Source: Actinomycetes bacterium (GTDB taxonomy: Bacteria; Actinomycetota; Actinomycetes; S36-B12; UBA10799). Taken from it: DNA of 9,941 nt. The notes beneath the pieces were generated by a model, which was not told the DNA's origin, did not search any database, and saw only the letters and a list, made by a program, of their open reading frames with translations. The position numbers and the translations under genes are program-made. The DNA lies in the NCBI GenBank assembly GCA_029779995.1, contig JAKOZM010000207.1:1-9941 (forward strand), in the 5' to 3' direction. Below, in pieces: positions 1 to 6,591 of this stretch (the first letter of the stretch is position 1; the number at the start of each line of letters is the position of its first letter).

Positions 1-86
1 GGTTCCCTCGACACTCTGCACGTGTTGCCTGCGGCGCGCGTCTTGGGTGAAATTCAACCCCTGAGGCTTTGACGCGTCCGACTCCG
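1..86. other. Non-coding flank downstream of the operon
   Basis: This is the only non-coding stretch in the window. It follows the stop codon of the methyltransferase gene and runs to the left edge. I see no gene, tRNA or clear insertion-sequence end in it. It holds a CACGTG palindrome at 19-24 and a short imperfect inverted repeat at 45-60 (GGGT paired with ACCC, with a bulge). That repeat is too weak, and lacks a T-run on the minus strand, to be called a terminator. If the operon is cargo of a mobile element, the element's end or attachment site would lie here or further left, but nothing visible proves it. Confidence 0.4.
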
Positions 87-2861
87 TCACCGGGTTCGTC
101 TACCCCTGCTCGAAGGAGCGAGGAGGCCGGCGGAGAGTTCGTCGTAACGGGCAAACAGGACTTGCTGGCGTTCGCGTTCAGTTCCGCACGGCGTGGTGGC
201 ACCGAACGCGCGGTCAACAAGCACGTCGAGGTTGGCATGTGCCTCGATGAGCTCGGGTGTCATCGCGTTCGCCACGTAGTGCTGAGCCAGTGATCGGTCA
301 GGTCTCTGGGCTCGCGCTCCTTCAACATCTCGTCCAGCGGCGATGATTCGCAGCCTCAGCCCAGTATCGACTGTGGGCAGTGGAAGATTGTTCCATACGA
401 TCGTGTTGGAGAACCGAGGCCGAGACTCTAGGCGGCCACCGATGGTGAGTTGCCAGGTAAGAAACATCGACGACGACACGATGGCGAACTGGAATCCGTC
501 CGGGTCGACGGTCGTGAACACCGCATTGCTTGCGATGACGTCAGGCTCGAACCGAGAGGCGATGAAGAACGGTCTGTGCTCGCTGACGACTCCGGGGATG
601 CACAGGTAGGGCTTGGTGGGCTGGCTGTTGAAGTCGAACAGGCTCGGCCACTGCGCCCATTCACGAGTCGCGGGCCGCTTGCTGGTCAGCCGATGTTGCC
701 GGCATCCTTCGACCCGCTCACGGAGGACTGGGCTCCGGGTCAGTTCAGTTTCGGAAGCATCGACAAGCCACAAGCACCATCGGTCGACGTTGTGCAACAG
801 TTCTTTTGACCCGATGAAGCGACGGAGATACTTCCGAGCGATGGGGTCAGCGGCGACGCTTTCGTACTGCTCGGGTCCAACCACGAAATGGCCGCCGTCG
901 TTGGGTCGACTGCCGAAGCTCACCGTGCTCAACTGGGATGACAATCGGCTCCTTCGCTGCTCGACAAGAACGTTGGGGCTGTCCGTTAGGTACGCATTGA
1001 GCCTACTTACGCGCACCTCTTGGGGGACTGCGTCTTTACCGACATAATCAAAGAGACGAGGAGGAGGACTGTCGTTCTTGTCGAACCCGAGGATTACGCA
1101 GTGAACGGTCGCGGCGCCGACCGCCTCCGACTCCCAGGGGAACGTCCGATGGGCGAAACGGATTCGCCAGCCGCGCTGGAAAACCTGCTGGAAGAGTGTT
1201 GCGACTGGTTCGCCCTGGACAATCGAATTTGTGGAGACGAACGCCCATTTGCCGTTGTGGTTCGAGAAGTATTCGAGTGCTTGTGCGTACCAACCGGTGG
1301 CGTAGTCCAGGCGTCCGATGTCATCACGACGCCAAAGGTGTCGGAGTTCTTCGGACTGTTGGGTACTTCGGCTGACGTGCCCCAGGAACGGGGGGTTTCC
1401 CGCGACGATTGTGTTTTCCGATGGTGGGCAGACCAAAGTCCAGTCGGTGCGGAGTGCGTTGCCGACGATGATGGTGGCCTGCTCCTGGATGGGCAGCCGG
1501 TCCGGGGCGTCGCCGAGTGAGGCGGTGAGCTTGAGGTCGCACTGGCGGTCCACGAGGAACATGGCGGTTTCGGCGATGCGGGCAGGCCACTCGTCGATCT
1601 CAATACCGTAGAAGTGATCGAGCGTGACCTTCAGGCCGACGTTGGCCAGGAGCATCGGGTTATCGCCGGTGATTTCTTGCAGCCGTTCCATGATCGCCAG
1701 TTCGAGGTCGCGCAGTTCGCGGTAGGCGACGATGATGAAGTTCCCGCACCCGCAGGCGGGGTCCATGAACCGGATGCGGCCAAGCTTGGCGCGCAGTTTG
1801 CGGAGCCGGTCGGCCTCGTACTTCCCCAGGGTTCGCACGTGTGCGAACTCGGCACGGAGTTCGTCGAGGAAGAGAGGGTTGAGAGTCTTGAGGATGTTCT
1901 CCTCAGAGGTGTAGTGCTCACCCAGCTGGCGTCGAGTCTCTGCGTCTCGCACGGACTGGAACATGGACCCGAAGATGGCTGGGCTGATGCTGGCCCAGTC
2001 GCGGTCGCACGCTTCGAGCACCGCGGTCCGGAACTCTGCGTTCAGGACAGGCAGGGTCACACGCTCGGAGAAGATCCGACCGTTGACGTAACGGAACCCC
2101 TCGAACCCGGCCTGTCGGGTGTCACGCTGGTCCTCCGGGGTGTCGAGGAAGGTGAACAGGTCGCTGAGTTGGCCGCCGATGTCGGACCCGTCGGCGGCGC
2201 TGTGGTCGCGGATGAAGGTGGCGAACAGATCTGGTGCCCACATGTCGGTGTCGTCGCCGAACATGAGGAAGAGGATGCGGGCGAGGGTGACGGAGATCTC
2301 GTGATCGCGATCTTCTCGGGAGATATTCGGGGGGTATGCCTTCTCCATGGCCGCGTACAGGCGGGCCATGAGCTTGGAGGCGTGCTTCGTCTCGTTGGAG
2401 GCTTCGACGTCGAAGGCTTGGCGGACCTTGGCTAGGACTGCGTTGCTGTCCAGGATCACGTCGTAGGGGAGGCGGATCACGTCCAGCTTCTCGGCGAACC
2501 TGGGGTCCGTGTCGCCGTTGCGGTGCCGGTGCCGGCTCAGTCGGGTCGTCGTGGTGCTGCCGACTGCTCGTCTCACGGGCCAGCGCCACACCTGCTCGGT
2601 GTCGTCGTGGAAGATCAGGATCCGGTCCGTGCTGTTCCTGGCCAGGTGCTGGTCGAGGGCGGCTTCGAGCTTGGAGTCGGGTTTCTCGTTGATGACCCAG
2701 ACGCGCAGTCCCTTGTGCGAGGAGACGTTGGTGGCGGTGACGTGTCGGCCGTCGTGCTCGATGGTGACGGGGGGCTGGTCGGGCCGGGACCAGTTCAGGT
2801 CCTGGATGAACAGCTTCTGGTAGTCACGCTGTTCGGCGCGTGCGATCAGGGCGGTGGTCAT
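87..2861 (-). CDS. MmeI-like class I SAM-dependent N6-adenine DNA methyltransferase (modification subunit of an R-M-like defence system)
   Basis: The 924-residue protein probably methylates adenine N6 at a specific DNA sequence to mark host DNA. Visible motifs are the SAM-binding motif FMDPACGCGNF (365-375), a preceding GEHYTSEENI (about 314-323, motif X-like), the acidic motif II YGIEID (418-423), and the catalytic NPPF (489-492). The order X-I-IV with target recognition afterwards is that of gamma-class adenine methylases. The C-terminal half (about 600-860) would be the target-recognition region. The tail (about 870-915, ending in ER..QVLFARYDEL) resembles the MmeI-family C-terminus. The N-terminal 100 residues contain the segment RILIFHDDTEQVWRW but no convincing PD-(D/E)xK nuclease site, so I do not call it a self-sufficient type IIL enzyme. 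The ATG start is chosen because it overlaps the helicase stop as ATGA and has an AGGAG 10 bases upstream. The frame stays open further upstream, but that part is antisense-frame shadow of the helicase gene. GC is lower in the 3' half. The family assignment is firm; the target sequence is unknown. Confidence 0.9.
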   Translation of the reverse strand: MTTALIARAEQRDYQKLFIQDLNWSRPDQPPVTIEHDGRHVTATNVSSHKGLRVWVINEKPDSKLEAALDQHLARNSTDRILIFHDDTEQVWRWPVRRAVGSTTTTRLSRHRHRNGDTDPRFAEKLDVIRLPYDVILDSNAVLAKVRQAFDVEASNETKHASKLMARLYAAMEKAYPPNISREDRDHEISVTLARILFLMFGDDTDMWAPDLFATFIRDHSAADGSDIGGQLSDLFTFLDTPEDQRDTRQAGFEGFRYVNGRIFSERVTLPVLNAEFRTAVLEACDRDWASISPAIFGSMFQSVRDAETRRQLGEHYTSEENILKTLNPLFLDELRAEFAHVRTLGKYEADRLRKLRAKLGRIRFMDPACGCGNFIIVAYRELRDLELAIMERLQEITGDNPMLLANVGLKVTLDHFYGIEIDEWPARIAETAMFLVDRQCDLKLTASLGDAPDRLPIQEQATIIVGNALRTDWTLVCPPSENTIVAGNPPFLGHVSRSTQQSEELRHLWRRDDIGRLDYATGWYAQALEYFSNHNGKWAFVSTNSIVQGEPVATLFQQVFQRGWRIRFAHRTFPWESEAVGAATVHCVILGFDKNDSPPPRLFDYVGKDAVPQEVRVSRLNAYLTDSPNVLVEQRRSRLSSQLSTVSFGSRPNDGGHFVVGPEQYESVAADPIARKYLRRFIGSKELLHNVDRWCLWLVDASETELTRSPVLRERVEGCRQHRLTSKRPATREWAQWPSLFDFNSQPTKPYLCIPGVVSEHRPFFIASRFEPDVIASNAVFTTVDPDGFQFAIVSSSMFLTWQLTIGGRLESRPRFSNTIVWNNLPLPTVDTGLRLRIIAAGRDVEGARAQRPDRSLAQHYVANAMTPELIEAHANLDVLVDRAFGATTPCGTERERQQVLFARYDELSAGLLAPSSRGRRTR

Positions 2862-5800
2862 AAGCTGGTCACTCCTAGCGAGCAGACGATCTTGATGGTG
2901 TCGGTGTCGGTGGCGCCGATGACGAGCCTGTCCTCGTCGTGCAGCTGGTTGATGAGGTCGGCCAGGTCGTCCAGGCTGTACTTGTTGCGTCGTGCTTGGC
3001 TCAGCCGCATGTTGGCGTACTCGGTCAGGGGCCGGGCATGCAGGGCGTCCAGGGCGGAGGAGGCCTTCTCCCCGAAGACGGTGCCGCCGAGACGCTGCCA
3101 GGCCCACTTGCGCACGCCCTTGAGGTTGCCGGCTGCGACCGTCTCGGTCTTCAGGGGTCCCTTGACCAGGGCGGTCTCCCGGTCGAAGTGGTCGGGGCGG
3201 AGGGGGGCTGTGGGTGTCGTGGGTTCGGCGCGGAAGATTCGCAGGGCCTCCAGCGGAGTGAGGATCCGCTCCTGGACGCCGTGGTCGGTGATGGTGGCGG
3301 TGGCGAAGGCGTCGACGCCGGAGCCGGTGGAGATGTAGCAGGTCACCCCGCCGTGGCTCTCGTCCATGTACTGGTCGCGGGTGGAGTGGATCATGTCCTG
3401 CAGGCGGAGCACCCTGGCGGTGATCTGGGGGTGCTTGTCCTGGGCGTTGGACCACACCAGCCAGGCTTCGCTGACGGAGTCGACCTCCGCCTCGTCGTCG
3501 CTGTCGTCCTCGCTCACCTTGCCCTTGTAGAGGTCGTCGAGGATCTTGATCTCCTTGTCGCCGCCGAAGAACTTCTCGTCCGACCCGAACGCTTCGGCCG
3601 CGGCTCCGAGTCGGTGCTTGATGCGCTGGCGGAGCTGGATCTGCTCCTCGATGTTCTCGTGCGTGATCAGGTAGAGGTTGACGGTGTCGGACTTCTGGCC
3701 GATGCGGTCGACGCGGCCGGCGCGCTGGATGATCCGGATGATGGCCCAGGGCAGGTCGTAGTTCACGATGATGTGGCTGTCCTGCAGGTTCTGGCCCTCG
3801 GAGAGCACGTCGGTAGCGACGAGCACGTCGACGGGGCGATCGATATCGACCGGGATGCTCGGGTCTTCTGAGGGGAGCCGGTTGGAGTTCGGGGAGAACC
3901 GGCGGGCGATCTCGGCGGGGTTGTCGATGTCGCCGGTCGCCAGGGCGACGTTGGCGATCCCCGCGTCGGTGAGCGCAGCAGCCACATAGTCGGCGGTGTC
4001 GCTGTACTCGGTGAAGACCAGGACCTTCTCCCCGGGATGGTCGTTGGTGAGCAGGTCGACCAGGGCGTTGATCTTGGAGTCCCGGGTGGAGTCCCAGTCC
4101 CCGAACCGTTCCAGCAGCCACGTGATCGTCTCGGTGTCCTTGACCAGGTCGCGGCGAAGGGTGGGTTTGAAGACGGTGGTGTTGACCCACTTCGTCTTTG
4201 GCGGCAGGGACTCGGCGAGGCTCTTGTAGCGGGTATCGACGCTGCCGTGCAGGCTGCCATCGGTCTCGATGTCCTCGTCGGTGACGTTGATCTGCTTGTC
4301 GGTGAACGAGCCCAGCGGGATAGGCAGCTTGTGGTCGATCGCGTGGATGAACAGCTCGTTGCGGGCTCGTTGGCGTTGCAGCGACAGGATGAACGAGTGT
4401 CCGGATGAGGACAGGCGCTTGAACAGTCCGATCCTCACGAAGCCGCTGACGTTGCCCCGGCCCGAGCGGATGTCATCCAGGTTCTTGGTGTCCTCGGCCG
4501 TGTGCGGGGCCTTGGGATTGTCGTAGTCGGCGAGCCGGTACCGAGGCAGGAGCAGGTCGCGGACGGCGTCCAGCGTGGTCTCGTCCTCCATCAGGGCGGC
4601 TGGATCGTCCGCGGCGAACTGGTGGCTGACCGGGGTGGACACGCGGGTGGGGAAGTGGAACTTCTGGCCGTTGGCGAACTGCAGGTACTCCCGTTCGATC
4701 GGTGTCCCGTCCGGGCCGGCGACGAGCTCCTTCTTTGCGGTGCGCTTGATGAAGGAGCGGGTCCGGCGGACGAGGTGGTCGCTCATCAGCCTTTTCCAGT
4801 CCTCCGGTTCCTCGGACTTGCGAAACGCGGTGAGGGTGTTGATCTTTCCGTCGACCTTGGCCATCAGGTTGGGGTCGGTGTGCAGCGCTTTGGTGGGGAC
4901 GATGCCCAGGTCCTCGTCCTCGTCGATGTACAGGCCGATCTGGTTCGCGACGTCGGTGAACGCCAGGTTGTACGGGGTCGCGGTGAGCAGCAGGACCTTG
5001 GAGCTGTTGGTCCGGATGTACTGGTGGATCGCGTCGTAGGCGATGGTGGAGTTGTTGCGGAGGTTGTGCGACTCGTCGCAGATGACGAGGTTGAACCGCT
5101 TCTCCTCAGGCAAGCGACGGTCAACCATCGAGTATGGGATCACCCGGCCGTTGATGTCGTACTCCTCGAGGTGTTTCTCCCACATCGGCTGGAGGTTCTT
5201 CGGACACAGGACGAGGGTGGAGTAGTCCTCGGCGGCCTGCAGCATCAGCGCAGTCGCGACAGCGGTGAGCGTCTTGCCCAGACCGACGACGTCGCCGAGC
5301 ATGGTGCCCCCGCGGCGCACGATCCGTCTCGACAGGGTCCGTACGGCGCTCTCCTGGTAGTCCAGCAGCAGGTCGCTCATCGACTTCGGCAGCACGTACC
5401 CCATCCCGTCGCGGGCGTCCTGGGACAGGGAGTGGCAGACCTTCAAGTAAACCTCGAAAGGAGTGGGCTGGTCCTCGTCCGCCCACGAGTTCGCGATCAG
5501 GTCGATGATCTCGGCGGTGATATCCAGGGAGAACCGGTCCTCCCAGCGCTCCTCGAACCAGGCCGCCAGCTTCGCCGTCGCGTCGGAGTCCTGCACGTCG
5601 ATGTTCAACTCCAGGTTCCGGTTGAGCCCGGCGCCCGTGAGGTTGGAGGAGCCGACGTACCCCCAGCGAGATCCGTGCTTCTTAGCCGGCGCGTGGAAGA
5701 TGTACGTCTTGCCATGCAGGGGCTTCTCGGTGAACACCTTCATCGCCACTGTCCCCTGCTCCAGCTGACGCTTCAACGTCTGCAGGGTGTTCTGTCCCTC

Positions 5801-6160
5801 CTGGGTGGCCAAGCCCCGCATCAGCTGGGTGCGCAGATGTGCGACCAGCTGGTCACGGCGGGCCAGCGCCCGTTCCCTGTCGTGGATGTCGGACCCGTAC
5901 GCAGGGGGCTGCACGTCGTCCTGGAGCATGTCGAGGAGCTGCTGGGAGTCCGCGGGGGCAACCATGCCGACCAGGACCCTGGCGGTCGGGCGACCTCCCT
6001 CGATATTGCTCTTTTCGTCCAGAGCGTCGGCGAGGTTCGACCATCCGCGAAGGTCGATGTACCCGGTCGCCACGTCCACACTGTCGAACTCGTCCAGGGA
6101 GTCCCGTAGCGCGGGTCCGAGGCGGGTCGGGTCGGTCAGGTTGTCGAAGATGTTGGGCAC
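2858..6160 (-). CDS. Phospholipase D-like nuclease fused to SNF2-family helicase
   Basis: This 1100-residue protein is the likely effector of the defence module, an ATP-driven DNA translocase with an attached nuclease. Residues about 1-210 form a PLD-type domain, with HGK (149-151), VGSSNLTG (169-176, including N173) and NLELN (182-186, including E184). This is the HxK...N...E layout of the BfiI-like/PLD nuclease branch; the Asp of the classic HKD motif is His here. A single copy is present, so an active site would need a dimer. The SNF2 helicase follows: Walker A GDVVGLGKT (289-297), DESH box (362-365), TATP motif III (393-396), motif V ATDVLSEGQNLQ (782-793) and motif VI QRAGRVDRIGQ (812-822). 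An unusually long stretch separates motif III from the second RecA lobe. An acidic patch (about 884-895) precedes a C-terminal domain I do not recognise. The start is GTG, sharing its G with the stop of the upstream gene (TAGTG). The stop overlaps the methylase start. SNF2 helicases and PLD nucleases occur as separate proteins in DISARM; here they are fused, and no DrmA or DrmB is in the window. Confidence 0.93.
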   Translation of the reverse strand: MPNIFDNLTDPTRLGPALRDSLDEFDSVDVATGYIDLRGWSNLADALDEKSNIEGGRPTARVLVGMVAPADSQQLLDMLQDDVQPPAYGSDIHDRERALARRDQLVAHLRTQLMRGLATQEGQNTLQTLKRQLEQGTVAMKVFTEKPLHGKTYIFHAPAKKHGSRWGYVGSSNLTGAGLNRNLELNIDVQDSDATAKLAAWFEERWEDRFSLDITAEIIDLIANSWADEDQPTPFEVYLKVCHSLSQDARDGMGYVLPKSMSDLLLDYQESAVRTLSRRIVRRGGTMLGDVVGLGKTLTAVATALMLQAAEDYSTLVLCPKNLQPMWEKHLEEYDINGRVIPYSMVDRRLPEEKRFNLVICDESHNLRNNSTIAYDAIHQYIRTNSSKVLLLTATPYNLAFTDVANQIGLYIDEDEDLGIVPTKALHTDPNLMAKVDGKINTLTAFRKSEEPEDWKRLMSDHLVRRTRSFIKRTAKKELVAGPDGTPIEREYLQFANGQKFHFPTRVSTPVSHQFAADDPAALMEDETTLDAVRDLLLPRYRLADYDNPKAPHTAEDTKNLDDIRSGRGNVSGFVRIGLFKRLSSSGHSFILSLQRQRARNELFIHAIDHKLPIPLGSFTDKQINVTDEDIETDGSLHGSVDTRYKSLAESLPPKTKWVNTTVFKPTLRRDLVKDTETITWLLERFGDWDSTRDSKINALVDLLTNDHPGEKVLVFTEYSDTADYVAAALTDAGIANVALATGDIDNPAEIARRFSPNSNRLPSEDPSIPVDIDRPVDVLVATDVLSEGQNLQDSHIIVNYDLPWAIIRIIQRAGRVDRIGQKSDTVNLYLITHENIEEQIQLRQRIKHRLGAAAEAFGSDEKFFGGDKEIKILDDLYKGKVSEDDSDDEAEVDSVSEAWLVWSNAQDKHPQITARVLRLQDMIHSTRDQYMDESHGGVTCYISTGSGVDAFATATITDHGVQERILTPLEALRIFRAEPTTPTAPLRPDHFDRETALVKGPLKTETVAAGNLKGVRKWAWQRLGGTVFGEKASSALDALHARPLTEYANMRLSQARRNKYSLDDLADLINQLHDEDRLVIGATDTDTIKIVCSLGVTSL
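2872..2876 (-). promoter_or_regulatory. Ribosome binding site of the methyltransferase gene
   Basis: The minus strand reads AGGAG here, 10 bases before the ATG at 2861. It lies inside the last codons of the helicase gene. It supports the ATG that overlaps the helicase stop over the long upstream open frame, and suggests that the methylase can be translated by fresh initiation as well as by coupling. Confidence 0.65.
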
Positions 6161-6591
6161 TAGGGGTTCCCCTCGGTCGGCGGGTCGGTCTGGTCATGAA
6201 CTGGGCGTAGCCGGGGCGGGTCATCCTCGGCTGGTCTCGCCACGCTGCGGGTGGCCTCGAGCGCCTCAACTGCGATGTGCCGCTCGAGCATCGCGATGGT
6301 CGAACTGGTTGCCCGCAGTTGTTCTCGCAGGCGGCGGTTCTCCGCGGTCAGGGCTTCGACGCGCTCCTTGAGCACCCTGACAGGTTCGGGGTCGGTGCCG
6401 TGCGCGGCGATCCGGTCGCGGAACTCGGCCTGCAGGTCCTGGTGCCGGTGGGTGAGAATCCACCGTTTGACACCGGCTTCCTCGGCCAGGGACTTGATGG
6501 TCAGCTTGCCGTCAGAGCGGACCGGCTGACCCTCCAGCAGCCTGGTCATCGCCTCCCGGACGGCCCGGCGTTCTGGTCCGTGCTCGCTCAT
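6160..6591 (-). CDS. TnpC/DUF6262-type small accessory protein of a tyrosine-recombinase module
   Basis: The 143-residue protein has a predicted helix-turn-helix near residues 28-50 (LTIKSLAEEAGVKRWILTHR). A heptad-rich helix at about 70-108, containing VEALTAENRRLREQLRA, is a probable coiled coil. The tail is proline-rich and acidic. Small proteins of this build follow pairs or trios of tyrosine recombinases in Tn554-like elements, where TnpC influences the efficiency or orientation of transposition. The DUF6262 assignment is from memory of such neighbourhoods, not a profile search. The ATG overlaps the stop of the upstream recombinase as ATGA, and its TAG stop shares a base with the helicase GTG. 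It could bind element ends, bridge recombinases, or act as an operon regulator. The fold call is good; the role is inferred from context. Confidence 0.75.
   Translation of the reverse strand: MSEHGPERRAVREAMTRLLEGQPVRSDGKLTIKSLAEEAGVKRWILTHRHQDLQAEFRDRIAAHGTDPEPVRVLKERVEALTAENRRLREQLRATSSTIAMLERHIAVEALEATRSVARPAEDDPPRLRPVHDQTDPPTEGNP
6169..6174 (-). promoter_or_regulatory. Ribosome binding site of the helicase gene
   Basis: The minus strand reads GAGGGG here, 8 bases before the GTG start at 6160, and is followed by AACCCC. It supports GTG as the true start. The GGGG is directly opposed by CCCC two bases on, so local pairing could partly mask the site, although a two-base loop would force the stem to open to about three pairs. 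Confidence 0.6.

Noticed and set aside
45..60. Inverted repeat as an operon terminator
   Set aside because: There are only four good pairs plus a bulge and two more pairs, a tiny loop, and no T-run on the minus strand.
1614..2435. Plus-strand open frame of 273 codons opposite the methylase motifs
   Set aside because: It is antisense to the DPACGCGNF and GEHYTSEENI region and acidic/Val/Glu-rich with no recognisable domain. It is a shadow frame.
2519..2535. Short CGGTGC direct repeat
   Set aside because: It has only two copies, inside a low-complexity coding linker, and shows no sign of being a functional repeat.
2862..4190. 443-codon open extension upstream of the methylase ATG in the same frame
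   Set aside because: It is highly Arg/Pro-rich, overlaps the strongly supported helicase gene in another frame, and the ATG at 2861 has both an AGGAG and the ATGA overlap. It is a high-GC shadow frame.
4502..6109. 535-codon plus-strand open frame opposite the helicase gene
   Set aside because: It is Val/Gly/Leu/Gln-rich with no motif, and lies wholly antisense to conserved helicase motifs. It is expected from GC-rich codon bias.
87..6160. Complete DISARM or BREX locus
   Set aside because: A DISARM-like helicase, PLD domain and methylase are present, but nothing resembling DrmA/DrmB or PglZ/BrxC is in the window.
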